A stretch of DNA of 10,716 bases from Pseudomonadota bacterium (lineage in GTDB: Bacteria; Pseudomonadota; Alphaproteobacteria; Rhizobiales; Tepidamorphaceae), in the NCBI GenBank assembly GCA_023435545.1, contig JAEYRQ010000062.1, positions 1 through 10,716 on the forward strand. Reading direction: 5' to 3'. Below the pieces are notes generated by a model. It saw only the letters and a program-made list of their open reading frames with translations. It was not told where the DNA came from and did no database searches. Shown here piece by piece: positions 1 to 7,200 of the stretch (positions are counted from its first letter, which is position 1; every line of letters begins with the position of its first letter). Made by a program: the position numbers and the translations under genes.

Positions 1-16
1 GTCGGGATCACCCGAC
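1..16. repeat. Perfect 6-bp inverted repeat at the left edge
   Basis: GTCGGG-ATCA-CCCGAC is a perfect 6-bp stem with a 4-base loop lying at the very edge of the window, about 57 bp past the end of the binding-protein gene. It has the shape of a transcription-termination stem, but no T-run follows on the minus strand inside the window, and the neighbour on the left is not visible. It could equally be a chance GC-rich dyad. Confidence 0.35.
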
Positions 17-54
17 TTCGCGGCGGCCGTCCGGGATGACGCGGGGTTGGTGCA

Positions 55-73
55 AGCTCGACTACTGCGAGCT
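55..73 (-). terminator. Possible weak terminator hairpin after potD
   Basis: AGCTCG (55-60) and CGAGCT (68-73) form a 6-bp stem around a 7-base loop. On the minus strand the stem begins with the last base of the potD TGA stop codon. Only a short, poor T tract (TTG) follows, so it is not a canonical intrinsic terminator. It could act as a 3'-end-stabilising stem or a Rho-assisted stop at the end of the pot operon. Confidence 0.35.
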
Positions 74-1107
74 CACTTCTGCAGTTCGGTCCAGATCGCC
101 GTGTACATCGCCTGCACGTCCGGCGGGCAGGTCATGTTGAAGCGGCCTGCATCGCCGAACTCCTCGGGGATGTTGACCTCCGGCGCGGTGCGCATGTCCT
201 CCGGCATGAACTTCTCGGATCCCTTGATGCCGTTGGCGTAGCGGGCGAAGGCGGAAATCATCGCCGCGTTCTCGGGATCCATGATGAAGTTCAGGAACAG
301 CTTGGCGTTCTCGACGTTCTTGGCGTCCTTCAGCACGGCCGCCGAATCCATCCACAGGATATAGCCTTCCTTCGGATAGCCGTAGACGACGTCCGGGTTG
401 TTCAGGCGGGCGCGGAAGGTCGACCCGTTCCAGTTGACCGAGGCCATGACGTCGGCGCTGGCAAGTTTCTCGGTCATGCCGTAGTCCATCGACAGCCACT
501 TCGGCTTCGCCTCCATCAGCTTGTCGCGGACCTTGCGAAGCACCTCGCGGTCGGATTCGCAGGGCTCGCCGCCCATGTAGTAGATCGCGAGGTGCATGAC
601 GTCGATCATCTCGGGCACGACGTTGACCTTGCCGACCAGTTCCTCGGGCGGGTCCATGAAGATCGCGGAGGTGTTTGGATCGCCGCTGTAGGCCTTGGTG
701 TTGACGGCGACACCCGTCGTGCCCCACTGCCACGGCACGGTGTAGCGGCGGCCCTTGTCCCATTCGACGTCGATCCACTGCGGATCGACGTTCTTGAAGT
801 TCTCCATCTCGTCGGGCCGCACCTCCAGCAGCAGGCCCTCCCCGATCCAGACGGGGACGTAGGAATGCGAGGGCACAACGATGTCGTAGCCGTGCCCGCC
901 GGCCTTGATCTTGGCGAGCGCGGTGTCGTTCGAATCGTAGTCTGTGACCGTCACCTTGACGTCGTAGGCGTCCTCGAACTTCTTGATCAGCTCGGGGCTG
1001 GTGTAGTTGCCCCAGTTGAAGATGTTGAGTTCGCCGGCCGCCGAGGCGAGACCGGTCGAGGCGATCAGGCTTGCCGCCGCCAGTCCGGTCGCTGTTGTCC
1101 ACCTCAT
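73..1107 (-). CDS. potD: Polyamine ABC transporter periplasmic substrate-binding protein (PotD/PotF family)
   Basis: Periplasmic binding protein that captures a polyamine (spermidine or putrescine type) and delivers it to the PotB/PotC permease. With the start used here it is 344 aa, normal for the family. Residues 1-23 are a Sec signal peptide (basic start, hydrophobic core, ASA-A cleavage region), and the mature protein opens with [11 protein letters not shown]. Residues matching, from memory, the E. coli PotD polyamine pocket at a near-constant offset are W32, Y35, the SHSY segment at 80-83, acidic E166/D169, W226, W252, D254 and Y290. Two cysteines, C183 and C317, are present. The ATG at 1107 is preferred because GGAGG lies 7 nt upstream; the 13-residue extension to 1146 has no such site and would spoil the signal peptide. 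It is the last gene of the operon, 41 bp after potC. The exact polyamine cannot be told from sequence. Confidence 0.93.
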   Translation of the reverse strand: MRWTTATGLAAASLIASTGLASAAGELNIFNWGNYTSPELIKKFEDAYDVKVTVTDYDSNDTALAKIKAGGHGYDIVVPSHSYVPVWIGEGLLLEVRPDEMENFKNVDPQWIDVEWDKGRRYTVPWQWGTTGVAVNTKAYSGDPNTSAIFMDPPEELVGKVNVVPEMIDVMHLAIYYMGGEPCESDREVLRKVRDKLMEAKPKWLSMDYGMTEKLASADVMASVNWNGSTFRARLNNPDVVYGYPKEGYILWMDSAAVLKDAKNVENAKLFLNFIMDPENAAMISAFARYANGIKGSEKFMPEDMRTAPEVNIPEEFGDAGRFNMTCPPDVQAMYTAIWTELQK

Positions 1108-1114
1108 GTCAGGT

Positions 1115-1119
1115 CCTCC
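1115..1119 (-). promoter_or_regulatory. Shine-Dalgarno GGAGG that fixes the potD start
   Basis: GGAGG on the minus strand, 7 nt before the ATG at 1107. It lies in the 41-bp potC-potD gap, is the strongest ribosome site in the operon, and selects the internal ATG over the upstream in-frame start at 1146. Strong translation of the binding protein relative to the permeases is usual for such operons. Confidence 0.75.
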
Positions 1120-1148
1120 GTTGTGGTTGGCCCCGTTCAGGGGCAAGG

Positions 1149-1970
1149 CTACTTCCGTTTCCGGCTCAGCAGGAAGAATACCGTCACCAGCGTCACCGAG
1201 ATCCCGAGGAACACTGTGGCGATGGCGTTCATCTCCGGCGAGATCGCACGCCGGAACTGGCCGAGCATGTAGGTGGGCAGGGTATCCTGCCCCCCCGATT
1301 TCACCAATTCGGTAATCACCACGTCGTCAAGCGAGATCACGAAGGCGAGCATCAGCCCCGCCAGGATGCCCGGCAGCATCAGCGGCAGCGTGACGCGCCG
1401 GAACGTCATCCAGGGCGTCGCGTAGAGATCGGCCGCCGCCGTCTCCAGCGTCAGGTCCATGTTCTCCAGGCGCGCGCGGATCGGCAGATAGGCGAACGGG
1501 ATGCAGAAGGCGGTATGGGCAAGGATCAGGTAGCCCAGCCCCGTATAGCCCGTCGCCACCTTGATCATTGCGAAGAAGATCAGCAGCGCCACGCCGGTGA
1601 CGATCTCCGGCACCATCAGCGGCTGGTTGATCATCGCGTAGACCGCGGTCAACCCGCGGTAGGGCTTGGTCCGTGTCGTCGCCAGCGCCGCCATGGTGGC
1701 GAGGACCGTCGCCGAGCTGGAAGCGATCGACGCGATGATGAAGGATCGGATCGAGGCGTCCTTGACCTGCTGGTTCCGCCAGGCGGCCTCGTACCAGCGC
1801 CAGGAGAAACCCTCCCAGACCGCGATCGAGGTCCCGGAATTGAAGGAGTAGATCACTAGGATGAGGATCGGCGCATAGAGCATCAGGAAGCAGAGCGTCG
1901 CGATCGCGGTGAATCCCGTCTGATGCTTCGTCGAGAATGGCCGGCCTGCCCGCGCTGCCACGTCAGCCAT
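1149..1970 (-). CDS. potC: Polyamine ABC transporter inner-membrane permease (PotC/PotI family)
   Basis: One of the two channel subunits of the polyamine importer, 273 aa with this start. Hydrophobic segments near 20-42, 73-98, 107-138, 145-165, 193-215 and 240-267 fit six membrane helices. The cytoplasmic EAA loop that docks on the ATPase is at about 175-202 ([12 protein letters not shown], then [12 protein letters not shown]). The usual Gly of 'DLGA' is Tyr here, as also in the partner permease. The segment [14 protein letters not shown] is typical of PotC/PotI. I chose the ATG at 1970, which overlaps the end of potB by 8 bp and follows AGGGGG, over the start at 2009, which adds 13 residues unlike the family. 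It ends in TAG, so TAG is a genuine stop in this genome. Confidence 0.92.
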   Translation of the reverse strand: MADVAARAGRPFSTKHQTGFTAIATLCFLMLYAPILILVIYSFNSGTSIAVWEGFSWRWYEAAWRNQQVKDASIRSFIIASIASSSATVLATMAALATTRTKPYRGLTAVYAMINQPLMVPEIVTGVALLIFFAMIKVATGYTGLGYLILAHTAFCIPFAYLPIRARLENMDLTLETAAADLYATPWMTFRRVTLPLMLPGILAGLMLAFVISLDDVVITELVKSGGQDTLPTYMLGQFRRAISPEMNAIATVFLGISVTLVTVFFLLSRKRK

Positions 1971-2934
1971 GGCCCGCCCCCTGCCGCGAGGCGTTGCGCA
2001 CATAGGCAAGCAGCGCCACCATGACGATGACGAGCAGCGTCATCGACAGCGCCGCGCCCAGCGGCCAGTTGCGGCCCTGTCCGAACTGCAGCTCGATCAG
2101 GTTGCCGAGCATCAGGTTCTTGCCGCCGCCCAGCACGCGCGGCGTCACGTAAGCGCCGAGCGAGGGCACGAACACCAGGATCGAGCCGGCGATGATGCCC
2201 GGCTTGACCAGCGGGATGATCACACGCTTCAGCGCCTGGTAGCGCGTCGCGTAGAGATCGTAGGCCGCCTCCACCAGTCGGAAGTCCAGCTTCTCCATCG
2301 AGGCGTAGAGCGGCAGCACCATCAGCGGCAGGAATACGTAGGTCATGCCGAGCATGATGGCGAAGTCGGTGTAGAGCATCTGGATCGGGGTGGAGATCAC
2401 GCCGAGCGAGATCAGCAGTGTGTTGATCGCGCCTTCATTGCGGATCACCTCCATGATCGCGAAGGTGCGGATCAGCAGGTTCGTCCAGAACGGGATGGTG
2501 ATCAGGAACAGCCAGATCCCCCGATAGCGCACCGGCCGCGTGGCGATGAAATAGGCTGTCGGAAACCCCAGGATCAGGCAGGTCAGCGTCGTCAGGATCG
2601 ACAGCCGAACCGATCGCCAGAGCACCGACAGATGTGCGTCGGCCAAACCCAGCGTGTCGTCGAAGATGTCGCGCCGGAAGACGACGCTGAACCACGCGTC
2701 CGTCGAGAACTCCCAGACGACTCCGCCATAGGCGCCGGGCTTCAGGAACGAATAGACCAGCACGATCAGCAGCGGCCCGGATGCGGCGACCGTCAGCACG
2801 ATGAGCGCCGGCAGACTGAGCAACCACTTGGCCCGCATCGAGCGTCGCTCCGCGACTTCCAGTGCACTCCGGCCCGGTACCACCGCGCCGAAGGGCGGCG
2901 CCTCGGACTTCAGCGGAGTGTCCGGCGCCGTCAT
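1963..2934 (-). CDS. potB: Polyamine ABC transporter inner-membrane permease (PotB/PotH family)
   Basis: Second channel subunit of the polyamine importer, 323 aa. A cytoplasmic N-terminus of about 36 residues is followed by hydrophobic segments near 37-62, 107-131, 140-161, 190-211, 245-266 and 291-314. The EAA loop at 221-246 (VEAAYDLYATRY ... PLVKPGI) contacts the ATPase, and the following SLGAYVTPRVLGGGKNLMLG stretch is characteristic of PotB/PotH permeases. The ATG is 1 bp after the potA stop (TGAAATG). Its ribosome site GAGGG lies inside the end of the potA frame, so translation is probably coupled to ribosomes finishing potA. The premature TAG in potA, about 420 nt upstream, could therefore reduce its expression. 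The 3' end overlaps potC by 8 bp. Confidence 0.93.
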   Translation of the reverse strand: MTAPDTPLKSEAPPFGAVVPGRSALEVAERRSMRAKWLLSLPALIVLTVAASGPLLIVLVYSFLKPGAYGGVVWEFSTDAWFSVVFRRDIFDDTLGLADAHLSVLWRSVRLSILTTLTCLILGFPTAYFIATRPVRYRGIWLFLITIPFWTNLLIRTFAIMEVIRNEGAINTLLISLGVISTPIQMLYTDFAIMLGMTYVFLPLMVLPLYASMEKLDFRLVEAAYDLYATRYQALKRVIIPLVKPGIIAGSILVFVPSLGAYVTPRVLGGGKNLMLGNLIELQFGQGRNWPLGAALSMTLLVIVMVALLAYVRNASRQGAGHG

Positions 2935-2935
2935 T

Positions 2936-3355
2936 TCAGTCCCTCAGCATCTGGATCGCGCCGGGCGCGAGCTCGATGCCGACGCGGTCGCCGGTGGGGA
3001 AGGCGTCCGCCGCGCCGCGCGCATTCTGCATCCGTACGGTGAAGGCGCCGCCTCGCTCGAGCCTGATGTGATAGTGGGTGTCGGTGCCGAAATAGACGAC
3101 GTTCTCGAGGTCCCCGACGAGCGGAACGCCTTCGGAGGCCGGCACCAGCCGGGCATGCTCGGGTCGCACGACGATCGTCGCCCGGCCGTTGCCGGTATAG
3201 CCCGCGGGTAGGTCGGCCTCGGCCTCGATGCCCGACGGCAGGCGCAGCCGCGCCCGGCCACCCGAGGTGCCGAGCACATCGACCTCGATCAGGTTGGTGT
3301 CGCCGATGAAATTCGCGACGAACCGTTCGGCCGGATGCTCGTAGATCTCGCGCGG
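2936..3355 (-). pseudogene. potA: Severed C-terminal (TOBE) part of the polyamine transporter ATPase
   Basis: This stretch continues the potA frame directly after an in-frame TAG and stays open for 139 codons to a TGA 1 bp before potB. Just after the TAG it reads PREIYEHPAERFVANFIGDT, the standard junction between the nucleotide-binding domain and the C-terminal regulatory domain in PotA/MalK-type ATPases. It is followed by a TOBE_2-like beta-rich segment containing VVRPEHARLV. No frameshift, deletion or second stop is seen, so the break is very recent or artefactual. An internal GTG at 3277 could in principle start a 113-aa fragment, but I see no good ribosome site for it. With Ser or similar in place of the stop, the whole protein would be 362 aa, the normal PotA length. 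Confidence 0.8.
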
Positions 3356-3358
3356 CTA
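3356..3358 (-). other. Premature amber (TAG) codon inside potA
   Basis: On the minus strand the frame reads CAG GTC GGC TAG CCG CGC GAG (Q-V-G-stop-P-R-E). Family members have a small polar residue here (QVG-S/T-P-x-E-I-Y, from memory). A single C-to-A change from TCG (Ser) would create it. TAG also ends potC and tamB, so the codon is not obviously reassigned in this genome. The reading frame on both sides is the same. Confidence 0.9.
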
Positions 3359-4024
3359 GCCGACCTGCAGGATGCGGCCCTCGCTCATGACCGCGATCCG
3401 GTCGGACATCGTCAGCGCCTCCTCCTGGTCGTGCGTGACGAAGACGAAGGTGATGCCGGTCTCGTTCTGCAGGCGCTTCAGTTCGAGCTGCATCTCCTTC
3501 CTGAGTTTCAGATCGAGGGCCGACAGCGGCTCGTCGAGCAGCAGCACCTTGGGGTGCGGAGCGAGCGCCCGGGCGAGCGCCACGCGCTGCTGCTGGCCGC
3601 CGGAGATCTGCGCGGTCTGGCGATCCTTCAGTGCCTCCATGCGGACGAGCTTCAGCATCGCGTCGACCGCCCGCGCCACCTCCGCCTTCGGCTTGCCCAG
3701 CATCTCCAGGCCGAAGCCGATATTGCCGGCGACCGTCATGTGCGGGAACAGCGCGTAGTTCTGGAAGACGGTGTTGACCGGACGCCTGTAGGGCGGAAGG
3801 AAGGAGATGTCCTCCCCGCCGAGCAGGATCGTCCCGCGGGTGGGATGATCGAAGCCGGCGATCAGCCGCAGCAGCGTCGTCTTGCCGCAACCCGACGGGC
3901 CGAGCAGGGTGAAGAACTCGTTCTGCCGGATCTCAACGCTGACGTCGTCGAGCGCGACGACCCAATCCGGTTCGACGCCGAACGCCTTGGTGACGCCCCG
4001 CACTTCGATTGCGGCTTTCGCCAA
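3356..4024 (-). CDS. potA: Polyamine ABC transporter ATP-binding protein, truncated after the nucleotide-binding domain
   Basis: ATPase that powers the PotB/PotC channel from the cytoplasmic face. The open frame encodes 222 aa and holds a complete ABC domain: Walker [10 protein letters not shown] (42-50), Q-loop Gln88 in [13 protein letters not shown], signature SGGQQQR (141-147), Walker B LLLDEP (161-166), D-loop SALD (168-171) and switch His198 (FVTHDQEEA). It stops at TAG as codon 223, whereas PotA proteins are usually about 360 aa with a C-terminal TOBE domain; that domain is still present in frame downstream. The start is TTG at 4024, supported by GAGGGGG 8 nt upstream and by the family-like beginning [16 protein letters not shown]. 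It is the first gene of the pot operon. The truncated protein might still bind ATP and dimerise poorly, or the gene may be inactive. If the TAG is a base-call error, the true gene is 2936-4024. Confidence 0.88.
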   Translation of the reverse strand: MAKAAIEVRGVTKAFGVEPDWVVALDDVSVEIRQNEFFTLLGPSGCGKTTLLRLIAGFDHPTRGTILLGGEDISFLPPYRRPVNTVFQNYALFPHMTVAGNIGFGLEMLGKPKAEVARAVDAMLKLVRMEALKDRQTAQISGGQQQRVALARALAPHPKVLLLDEPLSALDLKLRKEMQLELKRLQNETGITFVFVTHDQEEALTMSDRIAVMSEGRILQVG

Positions 4025-4056
4025 GCGACCGTCCCCCTCTTGTTGTGTGCGGTCGC
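4025..4056 (-). promoter_or_regulatory. Inverted repeat bracketing the potA ribosome-binding site
   Basis: A perfect 7-bp inverted repeat, CGGTCGC (4050-4056) and GCGACCG (4025-4031), abuts the TTG start codon. The 18-base loop (4032-4049) holds the GAGGGGG Shine-Dalgarno (4033-4039). In mRNA one arm would sit between the ribosome site and the start codon and so could tune initiation of the pot operon. It might instead be a DNA operator. If transcription begins near 4054, as the candidate promoter suggests, the 5' arm would be partly lost and the RNA version weakened. Confidence 0.4.
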
Positions 4057-4060
4057 AAAA

Positions 4061-4088
4061 ATGCTATCACGCGAGGCCCGTCGCGCAA
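4061..4088 (-). promoter_or_regulatory. Candidate sigma70-type promoter for the pot operon
   Basis: On the minus strand TTGCGC (4083-4088) and TAGCAT (4061-4066) are separated by 16 bp, matching the -35 and -10 consensus at 3 of 6 and 4 of 6 positions. They sit in the most AT-rich part of the tamB-potA gap, with a T-run just downstream. A start point near 4054 would give a leader of about 30 nt. The match is weak, and the placement is the better argument. Confidence 0.35.
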
Positions 4089-4121
4089 GTCCCGTCCCGC
4101 AATCGGGTGGAAAAACAAGGG

Positions 4122-4160
4122 CGACCGGTCGGGAGTGCGGCCGCCATCGTGTGATCACGA
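4122..4160. repeat. Two small dyads in the tamB-potA intergenic region
   Basis: CGACCGGTCG (4122-4131) is a perfect 10-bp palindrome. TCGTG-TGAT-CACGA (4147-4160) is a perfect 5-bp dyad around TGAT. Both lie 34 to 99 bp upstream of the candidate potA promoter, where regulator sites would be expected. On the minus strand the first is followed closely by TTGTTTTT (4110-4120 region), so it could instead serve as a poor terminator for tamB, although the stem is too short to be convincing. CGACCG recurs at 4158-4163 and in the arms of the 4025-4056 repeat. Confidence 0.3.
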
Positions 4161-4202
4161 CCGACCTCGCCGGCTGTCCCGCGACTTGGGTGGACGGCCC
4201 GG

Positions 4203-7200
4203 CTAGTATTCCCACTCGACGTTGACGCCGACACTCGACGAGCCGTCCGCGCCGACCGAGCCACGCGCCCTGATGTTGCGCGTGAGGTCGATGTCGACGG
4301 TGACGCGGCTCGACTCCGGTCGTACGCCCTGTGTGACGCCGACATAGATGTTGTCGTTGATATAGCGGCCGATGCCGAGCGCCGGGGCGTCGCCCGCGGT
4401 GGTGAGTTGCAGCACGTCGAGACCGAGCTTCTGGCGGATGTTGTCGACCATGCCGCCGCTCCCGCTCATCAGGCCGGCCATCTGCGCGGCGGCCTGGGCG
4501 AGCTGGATCGCCTCGCCCGGCGACAGCGAACCGGTCGCCTTGTCGAACAGGATCCGCGACAGGATTTCGTCCTGCGGCAGATCCGGCGATGAGGACAGCG
4601 CGAAGATCGGCCGCGAGGCGGTTCCCGTCACCGATATCTGTGCGGTGACGCTGGAGGTCTGCGTCTGCGCGACGAAGTCCAGCACCGGGTCGATCCGATC
4701 GCCACCGGAGAAGGTCACGCGGCCGCGGCTGAGGGTGAGCCGCTGCGACAAGACGTTGATCTCGCCCCGCCTCAGTTCGAATGCGCCGATGACGATCGGC
4801 GCTGCCGTGGTGCCCCGCACCGTCACCTCGCCGCCGAGCTGTGCATCGATGCCCTGGCCGCGCACGAAGATGCGGTTGGTGGTGGTCACCGTCATGTCTA
4901 CGCTCGCAACGACCCCGCCGGAGGATGCGCGGCGTCGCTCCGCTTCGTCGGCCGCGAGCTGCGCGGCGACTGACGCCGGCGCGTTGACGTGCTCGACCGG
5001 GATCGGCGTCACCGAGTGTGGCAGGCGGTCGGGCAGGGTGATGTCCATCCGCCGGATCGTCACGGTGCCGGCGAGCGCGGGGCGCGTCGCCACCGGCCCG
5101 GTCAGCGACAGCGAGGCGTCGACGGTCAGATCGACGATGTCGCTCGAGACGACCTCGGCATCATTCGCCGTGATGCGGATGTCGGCGGGAAAGCCCGCCG
5201 CCGCGTCGAGCCGCACATTTCCGGAGCCGGTCACCGTGCCGCCGTTGCGGGCGCGGGCCGAGAAGCGGGTGATCTCGATCGCCCGGGTGCCGCCGCGCGC
5301 CTCGAGCGCGATCTGGTCGAAGGAGACGCCGTTCAGCGGACTGACATAGGTGCCGCCGGCGAGCCGGATCGTGCCGTTGGCATCGGGCGCGTCGGCGCGG
5401 CCGGTAATGCGCATGTCGATGTCGATCGGGCCGGAGACGCGATCGCCGGAGGCGGCCAGCATGTCGTTGAGGATGGCGAGGTCGACGCGTCCGCGTGCGG
5501 TGAGGTCGAGCGCGCCGGTGCCTGACAGAGGGGCGGTGCCGGTGACGTTCAGCGCTGCGCCGCCGGGACCGGTGATGCGCGCGTCGAGACTGGACCGGTC
5601 GCCCTGCAACTCGCCGCTGGCCGCGATGTCGATCCCTGCGAATCCCGCCTCGCGCATCGCCGGGAGCACAAGGCGCGAAACATCCGCCCGATAGGAGCCG
5701 CGGGGTGCCGCCGGCGTACCCGTCAGCCGTGCCTGGCCCGACAGCGTGCCGCCGATGCCCGAACCCGCCACCGCGATGTCGGCGAGCGCCAGCGGCAGCG
5801 AGCGTGCCGCGACCGAGAGATCGAGCGCATCGCCCACACGCCCGTCAATCTCGAGGCTCCCGCCCCCGGTGTTGAGCGTCAGGCGGGACAGCGAGACGGT
5901 TCCGCCGGAGATCCTGATTGTCGAGGGAGCGGCGAGCGTAGCAGTTTGCCCGCCCCCTGAAAGCGTCAGCGAGCGCAGGGCGATGTCGGTGTCTCCGCCG
6001 TCGAGCCCCACGCCTGCCGCTGCCTGCAGCCGGGCGCCGAGTCCGGTGGCGTCGATGGTCACGTCGTTCTGCGTGGTGCCGCCGCGCGCGGTTGCCGTGA
6101 TCCGTTCAATCGGGTTGCCGCCGACGTCGAGCGCGCGCGCATCGAGGGCGGCGTCGATGGCGAGCCGCCCGGCGGGATCGCGCAGTGTCGCGTCGAGGCT
6201 CGCCGAGGAGACGGTGAGGTCGAACGCCTCGACGCCGCGCGCCTGCGCCGCCGCGCGGACCACCTGCACGCCGTTCTCCACCGCAAGGTCCAGCGTAGCG
6301 TCCAGCGTTCCGCGCATCTCGGTCAGCGCCAGCGTCGACAGATCGGACAGATCCGAAGCCTTGATTTCGAGGCGTCCGGTGCCGTTCGCCTCGCCGTCGA
6401 AGGCGAGGTTACCGGCGACGCGGACCGAGCCGATGACGATGTCGAGACCCTGCACCGCGAGGCCGGCAAGACCCTGCGCTCCCTCGGGGGCGGACAGACG
6501 TCCCTGGCCGCTGACCTGGCGCCCGTCGAGACGGCCGGACAGCGACAGCGTGCCCGCCGGGGCGCCGGTGACGTTCTGCGCCGAGACGGCGAGCCTCAGG
6601 TCTTCGATCGGGCGGCCCATCGCGGTCGCCTCGTCGATCGCCGCAACCAGGTCGACCGCGAGATCCTCCAGCGAGCCGCCGAGGGTGGCCTCGACCTCGG
6701 CGGCGCCGGAGACATCCTCGTGCAGGCGGGCGAGATCGGGCAGACGGATTGCAGCGACCACGTCGGCCCGGCTCGCGTCCGCACTGCCGTTCGCGGTCAC
6801 CGACAACGCCTCGCCGACGACCCTAAGGTGGTCGAAGGCGAAGCTGCCGTCCGCGTCGCGCCGGACCCCGCCGTTGAGGGCGACGGTGCGGCCCAGCGCG
6901 CCGTCCAGCGCGGGGATTCCGGTGCGCAGGCCTTCGATGCCACCATCGATCTGAAGGGCAAGCGCGCTGCCGTCGAAGCGGGCGCGCGCGTCCGCCTCCA
7001 GACCGACGCGTCCGGCAAGGTCCATTCCGGCGAGGCCTGCCAGCGCCGACAGGTCGAGGTCGTGAGTGGCGATGCGGCCGTCGAGTCCGAACTCGTCCGC
7101 CACGCCGGTCCAGACGATCTCGCCCGCGTCCGCGATCAGTCGCGCAGGTTCGGCGGTGAGCCTGCCGGCGGGGGTCAGGCTGCCGGTTAGGACCAGGCGG

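Noticed and set aside
1105..1146. Upstream start for potD at 1146
   Set aside because: It adds 13 polar residues ahead of the signal peptide and lacks the GGAGG that precedes the ATG at 1107.
1968..2009. Upstream start for potC at 2009
   Set aside because: It would overlap potB by 47 bp and add 13 residues not typical of the family. The ATG at 1970 has an AGGGGG site and an 8-bp overlap with potB.
1969..3042. 357-codon plus-strand frame opposite potB
   Set aside because: His/Gln/Arg-rich low-complexity translation antisense to a well-supported permease.
3356..3358. Programmed stop-codon read-through or pyrrolysine-style TAG recoding of potA
   Set aside because: TAG is used as a normal terminator of potC and tamB here, no stimulatory structure is evident, and PotA is not a known recoded family. 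A nonsense mutation or base error is simpler.
2936..4024. Frameshift as the cause of the potA interruption
   Set aside because: The sequence before and after the TAG is in the same frame (both segments differ by a whole number of codons), and the protein continues without missing or extra residues apart from the stop itself.
5746..6954. 402-codon plus-strand frame opposite tamB
   Set aside because: Composed of Ser/Pro/Ala/Arg runs mirroring tamB codons, with no domain or ribosome site; a shadow frame.
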